A stretch of DNA of 41,334 bases from an uncultured Curtobacterium sp. (GTDB taxonomy: Bacteria > Actinomycetota > Actinomycetes > Actinomycetales > Microbacteriaceae): contig CAJYUW010000030.1 of the NCBI GenBank assembly GCA_913778205.1, positions 1 through 41,334 on the forward strand, written 5' to 3'. The notes beneath the pieces are model-generated. The model saw nothing but the letters and a program-made list of their open reading frames with translations. It was not told the origin of the DNA and ran no database searches. Of the stretch, positions 1 through 8,116 are shown piece after piece; positions within the stretch are counted from its first letter, which is position 1; the number at the start of each line of letters is the position of its first letter. The position numbers and the translations under genes were made by a program.

Positions 1-28
1 AGGCCCGTGGCGGCGCCGCCACGGGCCT
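1..28 (-). terminator. Palindromic hairpin downstream of the gamma-glutamyltransferase gene
   Basis: A perfect palindrome with arms of 14 bases (AGGCCCGTGGCGGC and its complement). It lies about 20 bases past the stop codon of the minus-strand gene that follows. There is no U-tract, as is common for terminators in GC-rich actinobacteria. The left edge of the window may cut off more stem. The same core (AGGCCCGTGGCGG) recurs in the hairpin at 20585-20628. Confidence 0.6.
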
Positions 29-47
29 CCCGTCCGTCCGCGCGTGC

Positions 48-1904
48 TCAGCGCGCGATCGCGTAGCCCTGCGCGCCGCGGGAGTTCGCGGCGGCGCCGA
101 CGACCCCGGTCGCCGGGTCGCGTGTGACGCACGACAACCGGCCGAGCGACCAGTCCCCGGCCCGGGTGACGAGGTGTCCGCGGGACTCCAGCGCGGTGAT
201 CACGGCGTCCCCGAGACGGTCCTCGACCACGAGGCCCGCCGGCTCCCAGGTGCGCGGCCAGAACGAACCGGGGAAGGACGTCGTGTGCAGCGCCGGAGCG
301 TCGATGGCCTGCTGCGGCGAGTACCCGCCGACGATCCACCGCAGCAGGAAGAGCAGCTGCCACTGGTCCTGCTGGTCGCCGCCGGGGGAGCCGAGGGCCA
401 GGACCGGGGACCCGTCGCGCAGCACGAGCGTGGGCGTGAGGGTCGTGCGCGGGCGCTCGCCGGGGGTCAGCGTCGATGACGTGCCCTCCTCGAGCCAGGT
501 CATCTGCAGGCGGGTGCCCAGGCAGAACCCCAGCTCGGGGATCGTCGGCGACGACTGGAGCCAGCCGCCGGACGGCGTCGCGCTGACGATGTTGCCCCAC
601 CGGTCGACCACGTCGATGTGCACGGTGTCGCCGCGGGTCTGGCCGGTCGGCGCGACGAACGGCTCGCCGCGGTCCTCCACGGGCACGGCCTGCTCCGCGT
701 CGCGCGCGACCCGGACGGTCGGCTCGCCCACGGTGCCGTCGGCCTCGGCGTCGTACACGGTGCGCAGCGGCGGCGTCGCGTGCTCGTACCCGGGGACCGT
801 GCCCGGCCGGAGCTCGGCCGAGGCCCGTTCGCCGATGAGGGTGCGCCGGGTGTCGGTGTACGCGTCCGAGAGCAGGGCGTCGAGCGGGACGTCGCCGTCG
901 CCGTAGAACAGGTCGCGGTCGGCGAGGGCCAGCTTCTGTGCCTCGACGATCGTGTGCGCGCCGAGCTCGGTCGAGGGGTCGAGCAGGGTGTCGTCGAGCG
1001 GGTCGAGCAGGCGGAGCGTCTCCAGGAGCGCCGGACCCTGCCCCCAGGGCCCGGTCTTCGCGATCGTGCACCCGCGGAACCCGGCCGTGGTGGCGGGCTC
1101 GTAGGTCGCGCGGAACGCCTGCAGGTCGGCGGCCCGGATCACCCCGGCGTGGTCGGTGCCCGACGAGTGCCGGTGCGGTTCGCGGACGAACCGGTCGATC
1201 GCCTGCGCCACCACGCCCTCCGCCCACTCGGTCCGTGCCGCGTCGATGCGGGCGGTGCGCCCGGCGTGCTCGCCGCCCGCGGCGGCGAGCCGCTCGTAGA
1301 CGGCGGCGAGCGCCTCGTTGCGGAGGAGCGTCCCCGCGACCGGCACCGCGCCTCCCGGCAGCCACCGCGCGGCCGAGGTGGGCCAGTGGTCGCGGAAGAG
1401 GTCCTGGACCGCGGTGATCGTCCGCACGACCGCCGGCGCGACCGGGTGGCCGTCGCGGGCGTACCCGATCGCGGGCGCGAGGACGTCCGCGATGTCCCAC
1501 GTCCCGTGGTCGCGGAGCAGGAGGAGCCAGGCGTCGACCGCTCCGGGGACGGTCGCCGCGAGCGCTCCGGCGCCCGGTACGAGGTCGAGCCCCTCGGCGC
1601 GGTAGTGCTCACGGGTCGCACCGGCCGGAGCCGGTCCCTGGCCGCACAGCACCACGGGTGTCGGGTCGTCGGCCGTCGCGAACACGGCGGTCAGGTCCCC
1701 GCCCGGTCCGTTCAGGTGCGGCTCGACCACCTGCAGCACGAACGCGCCGGCGGCCGCCGCGTCGAACGCGTTCCCGCCGCGCTCCAGCACCGACTGCGCG
1801 ACCGCGGCCGCGGTCCAGTGCGTGGCGGCGACCGCGCCGAACGTGCCGGCGAGGTCGGGTCGGGTCGGCGTGGTCGTGGGCGGGGTGAAGGCGGGGTTGG
1901 GCAT
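48..1904 (-). CDS. Gamma-glutamyltransferase family protein
   Basis: An N-terminal nucleophile hydrolase of the gamma-glutamyltransferase/acylase family, 618 residues, the usual family length. These proenzymes cut themselves just before a catalytic threonine to give a large and a small subunit. Here that residue is Thr427 in GDTVHIDVVD, so the small subunit would be about 190 residues and includes the PSGGW and LGSPGG regions. The N-terminal ERGGNAFDAAAA motif is also typical. The start at 1904 is preceded by a strong GGAGGGGAG ribosome-binding region, so upstream in-frame codons are not needed. I see no signal peptide after this start, so a cytoplasmic enzyme is likely. Substrate cannot be told: the family includes glutathione hydrolases and cephalosporin-type acylases. 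It stands alone and is divergent from the lectin-peptidase gene. Confidence 0.85.
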   Translation of the reverse strand: MPNPAFTPPTTTPTRPDLAGTFGAVAATHWTAAAVAQSVLERGGNAFDAAAAGAFVLQVVEPHLNGPGGDLTAVFATADDPTPVVLCGQGPAPAGATREHYRAEGLDLVPGAGALAATVPGAVDAWLLLLRDHGTWDIADVLAPAIGYARDGHPVAPAVVRTITAVQDLFRDHWPTSAARWLPGGAVPVAGTLLRNEALAAVYERLAAAGGEHAGRTARIDAARTEWAEGVVAQAIDRFVREPHRHSSGTDHAGVIRAADLQAFRATYEPATTAGFRGCTIAKTGPWGQGPALLETLRLLDPLDDTLLDPSTELGAHTIVEAQKLALADRDLFYGDGDVPLDALLSDAYTDTRRTLIGERASAELRPGTVPGYEHATPPLRTVYDAEADGTVGEPTVRVARDAEQAVPVEDRGEPFVAPTGQTRGDTVHIDVVDRWGNIVSATPSGGWLQSSPTIPELGFCLGTRLQMTWLEEGTSSTLTPGERPRTTLTPTLVLRDGSPVLALGSPGGDQQDQWQLLFLLRWIVGGYSPQQAIDAPALHTTSFPGSFWPRTWEPAGLVVEDRLGDAVITALESRGHLVTRAGDWSLGRLSCVTRDPATGVVGAAANSRGAQGYAIAR

Positions 1905-1996
1905 GCATCGATCCTGCTCCCCTCCCGCGTGCACGGATGCGAGTCCTCGGACGTCGGTGCCCCCGGAACTGGGGTTGTCCGGTCGCGGCCGCGGGC

Positions 1997-2025
1997 TTGT
2001 GGACTCGTCACGAAAAGGTGACCAT
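1997..2025 (+). promoter_or_regulatory. Candidate promoter with small inverted repeat, lectin-peptidase gene
   Basis: TTGTGG (1997-2002), a 17-base spacer and GACCAT (2020-2025) could form a sigma-70-type promoter. Inside it lies an inverted repeat GTCAC-gaaaag-GTGAC (2007-2022) with the only A-rich centre in the gap, a possible regulator site. The -10 match is weak. The rest of the 220-base gap (1905-2124) holds no gene that I can see. Confidence 0.3.
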
Positions 2026-2124
2026 CGTTCGTCGGCACCCGCCACCGAGGGTGTCCGAGGGCGGCGCAGGGGCGCGGCCTCTCACCGACCGCCCTCCCTC
2101 CGGCGGTCCTCGATCAGGGGAACC

Positions 2125-3324
2125 ATGCGCACCATCACCTCCACGGCGCGACCGCGGCCGCTCCGCCGTCGCCTCCTCGCGACGCTCGCCCTCGTCGCGA
2201 CCCTCGCCGGCGGACTCGTCGGCACCGGGGTCGTCGGCGCCGTCGCACCCGCTTCCGCCGCGCCCGCGGTGTACGTCGGCACCGTGCCGGCCGGCGCGAC
2301 GCTCATGCCAGGCGACTCGGTCACCTCGAACAACGGACAGTTCAAGCTGGTCATGCAGGGCGACGGCAACCTCGTCGAGTACGGCATCGGGCAGCGGGTG
2401 CTCTGGGCGTCGAACACGACGGGCAAGCCCGGCGCGTTCGCGCAGATCCGGACCAACGGGACGCTCGCGATCGTGCACAACAACGTCCGCATCGCACTGT
2501 GGGGCGGCCCCGGTCAGGTCGGTCGGAACTTCGGCGTGCGGCCCGACGGCAGCATGCGCATGATCAACACCGCGAACCGCACGGTGGTCGAGTTCCCGAA
2601 CTTCCAGGACCGTATCGGCGCCGGCGACGTGATCCTCCCCGGGACCACCCTCCGCTCCGACACCTCGACGGCGCGGATCCTCACGATGCGCTCGGACGGC
2701 GTCCTCGTGCAGACCGTCAACGGCAAGCAGGTCTGGGCGTCCCCGACCGGCGGCAACCCCAACGCCTACGCGACCGTGCAGGCCGACGGCAACCTCGTCG
2801 TCTACACGCCCGCGCGCAAGGCGCTCTGGGCGAGCCGCACCCCGGGCGGCCCCGGGCAGCTCCTCGTGCAGCTCGACGGCAACGTGGTCCTCTACGGCAA
2901 GAGCGACACCCGCACGTGGTCGACCCGGCCGGTCACCGGGCTGCTCTGGCCCGTCGCCAGCACGAAGATCTCCGGCAAGTACGGCGACGACCGCGGGGCC
3001 GGGCACACGCCGCGCTACCACCAGGGCACGGACGCCTCGGTGGGGACCGGCACGGCCGTGTACGCCTCCGGCTCGGGCAAGGTGACGAGCACCGTCGCGA
3101 ACAACGCCTCGTACGGCAACTACGTCGTCGTGACCTACGGTGTGACGACGGTGCTCACGGCGCACCTCAGCAAGATCGAGGTGAAGACGGGGCAGATCGT
3201 GTCGAAGGGGACCGAGATCGCGAAGTCCGGCAACACCGGGCAGTCGACCGGCCCGCACGTGCACGTCGAGGTGCGGCAGGGCGGGAAGCTCGTCGACCCG
3301 CTGACGGTGCTGCACTTCCGCTGA
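2125..3324 (+). CDS. Secreted bulb-type lectin domain and M23 peptidase fusion protein
   Basis: A 399-residue exported protein that probably binds and cuts cell-wall material. Residues 1 to about 45 form a Sec signal peptide: an arginine-rich start, a long hydrophobic core and an Ala-Ser-Ala cleavage region. Residues 48-270 carry bulb-type (mannose-binding B-lectin) repeats, recognised by QGDGNLVEY, QADGNLVVY and QLDGNVVLY with LWAS turns. The last 125 residues are an M23 zinc endopeptidase: HxxxD at His299/Asp303, HLSKI, and HVH at His378/His380, so all metal ligands are present. The ATG at 2125 is chosen because it starts the signal peptide; upstream codons would precede it with a proline-rich stretch. 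Peptidoglycan cross-link hydrolysis is the usual role of M23 enzymes; the lectin ligand is unknown. It is a single gene. Confidence 0.88.
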   Translation: MRTITSTARPRPLRRRLLATLALVATLAGGLVGTGVVGAVAPASAAPAVYVGTVPAGATLMPGDSVTSNNGQFKLVMQGDGNLVEYGIGQRVLWASNTTGKPGAFAQIRTNGTLAIVHNNVRIALWGGPGQVGRNFGVRPDGSMRMINTANRTVVEFPNFQDRIGAGDVILPGTTLRSDTSTARILTMRSDGVLVQTVNGKQVWASPTGGNPNAYATVQADGNLVVYTPARKALWASRTPGGPGQLLVQLDGNVVLYGKSDTRTWSTRPVTGLLWPVASTKISGKYGDDRGAGHTPRYHQGTDASVGTGTAVYASGSGKVTSTVANNASYGNYVVVTYGVTTVLTAHLSKIEVKTGQIVSKGTEIAKSGNTGQSTGPHVHVEVRQGGKLVDPLTVLHFR

Positions 3325-3437
3325 CGTCGGCGGCCACGAGCACACTCGCGACCCCGGTCAGGACGCCTGCGGCCTGAGCTCGGACCGACGGCGGTCAGCG
3401 GAGCCACGGGAGGGCGGGTCCACTCGATCGCGGACCG

Positions 3438-3443
3438 TAGGCT
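3438..3443 (+). promoter_or_regulatory. -10 box TAGGCT for a leaderless start at 3450
   Basis: TAGGCT ends six bases before the ATG at 3450, so transcription would begin at or next to the start codon. Its presence suggests the broken transporter gene and the overlapping repair gene are still transcribed. Confidence 0.55.
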
Positions 3444-3449
3444 GGGGCG

Positions 3450-3880
3450 ATGCGCCGGACTCTCGCCCTCGTCGCGATCGGCATGGACCAGCGGCGGGCA
3501 TCGGCGACGTCGCTCGTGGCGATCGCCCCCGCAGCGGTCGGCGGCGGGGTGGTCACCGTGCCGGGGCTCGAGGTCGTCCTCGGCGCGGGCGACCTGCTCG
3601 CGAAGGGCACCTCGTTGCTCACGACGGTGCCGGCCGCGGTGGCGGGCACGGTCGCGAAGCTCCGGTGCCGTGCCGTGCCGTCGACGTCCGGGTCGGGCTG
3701 ACCGTGGGGACCACTGCCGCGGTGTGCTCCCCGGTGGGGGCGTGGGTCGCACGCCTCGTCGATCCCCGCGTCGGTACCGGGATGTTCGCCGCGTTCCTCG
3801 TCGTCGTGGCGGTGATCGTGCTGCGCCGCGGTCGACGGAGCCGGCCGACCGCGGTCGCGACCGGCGGGGAGGTCGCGTGA
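3450..3880 (+). pseudogene. Decayed TauE/SafE-type membrane transporter gene, frameshifted
   Basis: Two overlapping frames together read as a remnant of a sulfite-exporter TauE/SafE (DUF81) membrane protein. The first (3450-3701) has ATSLVAI, GGGVVTVPGL and AKGTSLLTTVPAAVAG; the second (to 3880) has VDVRVGLTVG and the closing hydrophobic helix. The frame breaks in three tandem copies of GTGCC (3665-3679). Removing one copy restores a single 141-residue reading frame running KLRCRAVDVRVGL. Even then it is about half the usual 240-270 residues: the first half of the family's internal repeat is mostly missing. The stop codon overlaps the GTG of the next gene, so the remnant may survive as its leader. 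The family assignment is by motif recall. Confidence 0.6.
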
Positions 3881-4515
3881 CGGGCCTCCAGTCCGGTGCG
3901 TCGGCGGAGGACGTGCTCGCCGCGCTCGCCCGCACCACCGGCGACGTCGCGGCGGCCCGCCGGGTCGCGCGGCGCTTCGCCGCGCTCGACGAGGGCGAGC
4001 GCTCGGCGCTGCTCTGGAGCGAGGACGCGGGTGCGCGCCTGGTCGCGGTGCTGCTGCTCGTGCAGGCGATGCGGCAGCGCCCGGGCGACGAACTGACCGA
4101 GGAGTACCTCGGCGCGGCGAAGGCCGAGCGGTTCGACGACCCGGTGCTGGTCGACCTCGCGGCGGAGGAGCTCGTCGGGGCGCCGCTCGTCGCCGGCGGC
4201 TCGACCGGAGCGCTCTTCGCGCTCGCCAAGTCCGACGTCGCGATGGTGCGACGCATCGCGGTGGTGGCGACGCTGGCGTTCGTGAAGCAGGGGGACGCGG
4301 ACGTCGCGCTCGGGATCGTGGGCCGGCTGGTCCGCGAGCGGGGCGACGTGGTGCAGTCCGCGGTCGGGTGGGTCCTGCGCGAGGTCGGCAAGCGGGCGTC
4401 CGAGCCCGCCCTGGTCGCCTTCCTCGAACGGCATGGGCGCCTGCTCGCGCCGTCGGCGCTCGCGACGGCGACGGAACACCTGCCGCCGTCGGACCGGGAC
4501 CGCCTGCGCGGGTGA
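3877..4515 (+). CDS. AlkD-like DNA alkylation repair protein
   Basis: A 212-residue all-helical HEAT-repeat-like protein that resembles the AlkD family of DNA glycosylases, which remove bulky or positively charged alkylated purines. The typical second half is clear: FALAKSDVAMVRRIAVVATLAFVKQGD, then VQSAVGWVLREVGKR and an FLERH segment (given here in pieces of the region around residues 110-190). It is slightly shorter than the characterised Bacillus AlkD of about 237 residues. The GTG start at 3877 overlaps the stop of the preceding transporter remnant (GTGA), which points to translational coupling; in-frame codons further upstream lie inside the remnant. Function is inferred from family resemblance only. 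Confidence 0.75.
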   Translation: MTGLQSGASAEDVLAALARTTGDVAAARRVARRFAALDEGERSALLWSEDAGARLVAVLLLVQAMRQRPGDELTEEYLGAAKAERFDDPVLVDLAAEELVGAPLVAGGSTGALFALAKSDVAMVRRIAVVATLAFVKQGDADVALGIVGRLVRERGDVVQSAVGWVLREVGKRASEPALVAFLERHGRLLAPSALATATEHLPPSDRDRLRG

Positions 4516-4580
4516 CGGACGGGAGGCACGGCTCGCCTCAGCGGACTCGCGCCCTGTGAGCAGACTGTGCGGTCGGCACT

Positions 4581-4598
4581 ACCGACCACATGGTCGGT
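4581..4598. promoter_or_regulatory. Palindromic operator for the TetR regulator, on the exporter promoter
   Basis: ACCGACCA-CA-TGGTCGGT is a perfect 18-base palindrome. Its last base is the first base of the -10 box of the exporter gene, so a bound dimer would block RNA polymerase. The gene for a TetR repressor is the second gene of the same unit, making it the likely ligand-responsive binder. Confidence 0.7.
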
Positions 4599-4603
4599 AC
4601 AGT
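4598..4603 (+). promoter_or_regulatory. -10 box TACAGT for a leaderless start at 4610
   Basis: TACAGT is followed by six bases and the GTG start of the MFS exporter. It touches the palindromic operator at 4581-4598. Confidence 0.65.
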
Positions 4604-4609
4604 GGCGGG

Positions 4610-6109
4610 GTGACGGCGACCACCCCCTCCTCCACGGACCGTGCCACCCGACGCGGATGGGCTGCCCTCGGCGTGCTGACCCTCGCGGTGGTGCTGCTCG
4701 CGATCGACGGGACGGTCCTGTCCCTCGCGGTCCCGTCGCTCACCGCCGACCTCGCGCCGACCGCCACGCAGCTGCTGTGGATCGGCGACGTGTACTCGTT
4801 CGCGCTGGCGGGACTGCTGGTCACGATGGGCAACGTGGCGGACCGGATCGGGCGCAAGCGGTTGCTCCTGCTCGGGTCGGTCGCGTTCGGCGCGGCGTCC
4901 GCCGCTGCCGCGTTCGCGCCGACGCCCGAGGTGCTCATCGCCGCGCGGGCACTGCTCGGCATCGCGGGAGCGACGCTCATGCCGTCGACGCTGTCCCTGG
5001 TGCGCGCGATCTTCCGCGATCCTCGGCAGCGCACGACCGCCATCGCCGTGTGGTCCGCGGGTGCGACGGGCGGCGCCGCAGCAGGCCCCCTCATCGGTGG
5101 GGCGCTCCTCGAGCACTTCTGGTGGGGGTCGGTGTTCCTCATCAACCTCCCCGTCGTGGTCGTCATCGTCACCGCGGGCGCCGTGTTGCTGCCGGAGTCG
5201 CGCGGGTCGTCCGTCGCGCCCGTCGACCTGGCCTCCGCGGTGCTCTCCGTCCTCGCGATCGTGCCGCTCGTGTACGCCGTCAAGCACCTCGCCGGTCACG
5301 GTGCCGACTGGACCGTCGCGGCGGGCGTGGCCGTCGGTGGCCTCGCCGGGTGGTGGTTCGTCCATCGACAGCGTCGACTCGCGACGCCACTCCTCGACCT
5401 GCAGCTGTTCCGGATCCCGGCCTTCAGCGGTGCCGTCGTGGCGAACTCGCTGTCGGTCTTCGCCTTCAGCGGGCTGCTGTTCTTCTTCTCGCAGTACCTG
5501 CAGCTCGTGCGTGGGTTCCCGCCGCTCCTGGCCGGCGCCGCCGAGCTCCCGGCGACGATCGCGTCCATCGCGGTCATCGCCGTCATCGGTGTGCTGGTGC
5601 GACGGGTCGGCCCGGGGCGGTCGATCGGCCTCGGGTTGGCGGTCGCGGCCGTGGGCATGGCCGGCCTCGCCCTCGCCGAGGGGATGCCGACGTACGCGGG
5701 GCTCGCGGTCGCCCTCGCGATCGTGGGCCTCGGCATCGGCGTCTCGATGACACTCGCCACCGACGCGGTCGTCGCAGCGGCGCCGAGGGAACGCGCGGGT
5801 GCGGCGAGCGCGATCTCGGAGACCGGCTACGAGCTCGGGGTCGCCCTCGGCATCGCGGTGCTCGGGTCGCTGCAGACGGTGTTCTACCGGGTCGCGCTCG
5901 ATCCCGACGCTCCGTCCGCCGTGCGGGAGTCCCTCGCGAGCGCCGCGCAGGCCCTGGACCCCGGGTCGCCGCTCCTCGCCCACGCACGCGAGGCGTTCAC
6001 CGGGGGCATGCAGATCGCGTCCGTGTGCGCCGCGCTGGTGCTCGCGGTCGCGGCCGTCGTCGCGCTCCGGGTCATCCCGAACCGGCAGGATGGACCGCGT
6101 GAACCCTGA
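4610..6109 (+). CDS. MFS drug exporter, DHA2 (EmrB/QacA) type
   Basis: A 499-residue integral membrane protein with about 14 hydrophobic segments, the length and pattern of proton-driven DHA2 multidrug exporters. The first helix has LLAIDGTVLSLAVPSL (the family's D-x-T-I-V-x-V-A-L-P region), followed by the loop GNVADRIGRKRLLLLG (motif A) and, around residue 150, the motif C helix GGAAAGPLIGGALL. The GTG at 4610 sits six bases after a -10 box, so a leaderless start is preferred. The end overlaps the TetR gene, so exporter and repressor are co-transcribed, with the repressor binding site on the shared promoter. Export of a toxic small molecule sensed by the repressor is the natural reading; the compound is unknown. 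Confidence 0.88.
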   Translation: MTATTPSSTDRATRRGWAALGVLTLAVVLLAIDGTVLSLAVPSLTADLAPTATQLLWIGDVYSFALAGLLVTMGNVADRIGRKRLLLLGSVAFGAASAAAAFAPTPEVLIAARALLGIAGATLMPSTLSLVRAIFRDPRQRTTAIAVWSAGATGGAAAGPLIGGALLEHFWWGSVFLINLPVVVVIVTAGAVLLPESRGSSVAPVDLASAVLSVLAIVPLVYAVKHLAGHGADWTVAAGVAVGGLAGWWFVHRQRRLATPLLDLQLFRIPAFSGAVVANSLSVFAFSGLLFFFSQYLQLVRGFPPLLAGAAELPATIASIAVIAVIGVLVRRVGPGRSIGLGLAVAAVGMAGLALAEGMPTYAGLAVALAIVGLGIGVSMTLATDAVVAAAPRERAGAASAISETGYELGVALGIAVLGSLQTVFYRVALDPDAPSAVRESLASAAQALDPGSPLLAHAREAFTGGMQIASVCAALVLAVAAVVALRVIPNRQDGPREP

Positions 6110-6653
6110 CCGTGATCGCGAACGGACCCGAGCCGCCGTCCTGGAGTCGGCGGAACGGTTGCTGACGGAGCGGGGCACCCGGGTGAGCGTGGCCGAGGTC
6201 GCCGCGGAGGCCGGGGTGTCGAAGAGCGGACTCCTGCACCACTTCCCGTCGAAGGACGCGCTGCTCCTCGCGGTCGCGGAGCACGGACTCGCCACGTTCA
6301 AGGCAGAGGTGCTCCGACACGTGGACCTGACCGAGAACCGTCCGGGCAAGGTCCTCCGTGCCTACGTCCGGACGCTGTGCGGCGGCAGCCCGCGCGCGAT
6401 GGCCGTGTTCTCGCCGTCGTCCCTGTGGACCGGCCTGACGGCGGTACCCGGGATCGCGTCCGTTACGGCCGAGGACGCCGAGGACTGGCGGGGGACCTTC
6501 GCCCGTGACGGGCTGCCCGAGGCCCGGATGCTCGTCGTCCGGCACGCGGCGGAGGGACTCGCGGCGGCGGCGGGGATGCCGCCGTACCTCGACGAACGGG
6601 AGCTGGCGGTGGCGCGGGAGGCGTTGCTCGCCCTCGCGGAGCCCGAGGCATGA
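6090..6653 (+). CDS. TetR family repressor of the adjacent MFS exporter
   Basis: A 187-residue TetR-type regulator. The N-terminal helix-turn-helix is plain: SVAEVAAEAGVSKSGLLHHF followed by SKDALLLAV. The C-terminal half is the variable ligand-binding domain. Two starts are possible, ATG 6090 and GTG 6099, nine bases apart; both lie inside the end of the exporter gene, and the GTG has the better-spaced AGGA upstream. Being downstream in the same transcript as the pump, with a perfect palindrome over the promoter (4581-4598), it most likely represses both genes and itself and is released by a substrate of the pump. Confidence 0.88.
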   Translation: MDRVNPDRDRERTRAAVLESAERLLTERGTRVSVAEVAAEAGVSKSGLLHHFPSKDALLLAVAEHGLATFKAEVLRHVDLTENRPGKVLRAYVRTLCGGSPRAMAVFSPSSLWTGLTAVPGIASVTAEDAEDWRGTFARDGLPEARMLVVRHAAEGLAAAAGMPPYLDERELAVAREALLALAEPEA

Positions 6654-6671
6654 GATCCGACGGTCGACCGC

Positions 6672-6713
6672 CGACACCCGACGCCCGACGCCCGACGCCC
6701 GACGCCTGACGCC
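6672..6713. repeat. Six-copy 7-bp tandem repeat
   Basis: Six consecutive copies of CGACGCC; the first is CGACACC and the last TGACGCC, the four inner ones are identical. It lies between the TetR stop codon and the ribosome-binding site of the acetyltransferase gene, outside coding sequence. Confidence 0.85.
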
Positions 6714-6755
6714 CGCAGCGGGTGCGAGGCGACCACTGCCCACGAGGGAGAGCCC

Positions 6756-7274
6756 ATGGCCTGGACCATCACGACGACCCCGTTCGACCACCCTGACGCC
6801 GACCGCCTGCGTCGAGCCCAGCAGCGTGAGCTCGACGGCCGCTACGGGTCGAGCGACCACGAGCCGGGCGTCCGGCCGTCGGCATCCGACGTGCCGGTGT
6901 TCCTCGTCGCACGCGACGACCACGGCGAGGCGATCGCGTGCGGGGGCCTCCGACCGCTCGCCGACGCCGTGCTCGGCCCCGGCGTGGTCGAGGTCAAGCG
7001 GATGTACGCCGTCCCCGAGGCGCGGGGCACCGGGGTGGCGACGGCCGTCCTCCGGGCGCTCGAGGCCGAGGCCCGACGGCTCGGTGCGCCGCGACTCGTG
7101 CTCGAGACCGGCCCCGCCCAGCCGGACGCGATCCGCTTCTACCGCCGGGAGGGCTACGAGCCGATCCCGCTCTTCGGCGCGTACGTCGGGTCGGACGTCT
7201 CGGTGTGCTTCAGCCGGTGGCTCGACGGGACCCCGGACGACGGTCAGCGCGAGAACACGTCGTCGAGCGTGTAG
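6756..7274 (+). CDS. GNAT family N-acetyltransferase
   Basis: A 172-residue acetyl-CoA-dependent acetyltransferase. The core fold is visible: VVEVKRMYAVPEARGTGVAT (beta-4 and the acetyl-CoA pyrophosphate loop R-G-T-G-V-A), then an amphipathic helix and FYRREGYEPIP near the end. The substrate is unknown. GAGGGAGAG, four bases before the ATG, fixes the start. The 3' end overlaps the convergent deacetylase gene by 31 bases. A second acetyltransferase of the same style is encoded at 21350-21832; they share the ending pattern (IPLFGAYV / IPVYAPYA) and are probably paralogues. Confidence 0.87.
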   Translation: MAWTITTTPFDHPDADRLRRAQQRELDGRYGSSDHEPGVRPSASDVPVFLVARDDHGEAIACGGLRPLADAVLGPGVVEVKRMYAVPEARGTGVATAVLRALEAEARRLGAPRLVLETGPAQPDAIRFYRREGYEPIPLFGAYVGSDVSVCFSRWLDGTPDDGQRENTSSSV

Positions 7275-8062
7275 GTCCCGAGGCGGCGTTCCAGCAGCAG
7301 CCGTCCGAGGCGCGGGAGTGCGTCGATCGTGCCGGGGTGGTTCGCGTGGCCGATCACGATCCGGCCCGCGGTGAACCACTGGTCCGCGAACCCGACGATC
7401 TGTCCGGCCCCGATGTCGCCCGAGTCCGCGAGCGTGCCGTACCAGAGCAGCGGCGTGGAGTACCCGACCCGAGCGGCAGCCGCGTCGACCCGGGCGTCGT
7501 GGTACCCGTAGGGCGGACGGAAGTACGGGCGTGCGTCGACGCCGAAGGTGCGCTCGATGAACTCGTGGTTCCGGGTGAGCTCGTCCTCGATGCCCTGGTC
7601 CGAGAGTCCGGTGAGCGCGGGGTGGTCCCACGTGTGGTTCCCGATCTGCACCTGCCCCGACGCGACGAGCGGACGCAGCGCATCGGCGTGCTCGGTCCAC
7701 GAGGGCCGCACGCCGTTCACGAAGAATGTCAGCCGCGTGCCGGTCTCGCGGGCGAACCGGACGTAGGCGCCGACGACGTCCGACGACGCGCCGTCGTCGA
7801 CCGTCCATGCGATGCCGGGCGTGCCCGCGGGCAGGCCGGTGACGGTGCCGGAGGGGAGCGGTACGCGTGCGACGGCAGGCGGCGTCCACGTCGGTGTCGG
7901 GGTCGGTGTCGGCGTCGGGGTCGGGCTGTGTGACGCGACCGGGGAGCGTGACGGGTCCGTGACCCGACGGGGTCCGGCCGGCGAGCAGGCGGACAGGGCC
8001 GATGCGGCGAGGAGGGCGCCCGCTCCGGCGAGCAGGGTGCGTCGGGTCGTTCGGTGGTCCAT
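7244..8062 (-). CDS. Lipoprotein polysaccharide deacetylase (CE4, NodB homology)
   Basis: A 272-residue exported enzyme. The N-terminus has RRTLL followed by a hydrophobic stretch and the lipobox LSAC, so it looks like a Tat- or Sec-exported lipoprotein anchored to the membrane. A Pro-Thr repeat (about residues 47-59) forms a linker. The catalytic domain shows the CE4 motifs: TVDDG (normally TFDDG; both metal-binding/catalytic aspartates remain), HTWDHP (metal histidines) and RPPYGYHD. Members remove N-acetyl groups from peptidoglycan or chitin-like polymers. The ATG at 8062 is used because it begins the signal sequence; TGGTGGGG lies directly upstream. The gene is divergent from the DUF6314 gene and convergent with the acetyltransferase gene. 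Confidence 0.86.
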   Translation of the reverse strand: MDHRTTRRTLLAGAGALLAASALSACSPAGPRRVTDPSRSPVASHSPTPTPTPTPTPTWTPPAVARVPLPSGTVTGLPAGTPGIAWTVDDGASSDVVGAYVRFARETGTRLTFFVNGVRPSWTEHADALRPLVASGQVQIGNHTWDHPALTGLSDQGIEDELTRNHEFIERTFGVDARPYFRPPYGYHDARVDAAAARVGYSTPLLWYGTLADSGDIGAGQIVGFADQWFTAGRIVIGHANHPGTIDALPRLGRLLLERRLGTYTLDDVFSR

Positions 8063-8116
8063 CCCCACCAGGCTCCGCCGCGGTCGCTTCCGGCACATCG
8101 GCTCGCGGAACGATCT

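Noticed and set aside
618..2021. Long open frame antisense to the gamma-glutamyltransferase gene
   Set aside because: Arg/Gly/Val-rich shadow of a gene with a convincing catalytic motif; typical in GC-rich DNA, as are the long antisense frames at 17897-21841, 22816-24633 and 33257-35443.
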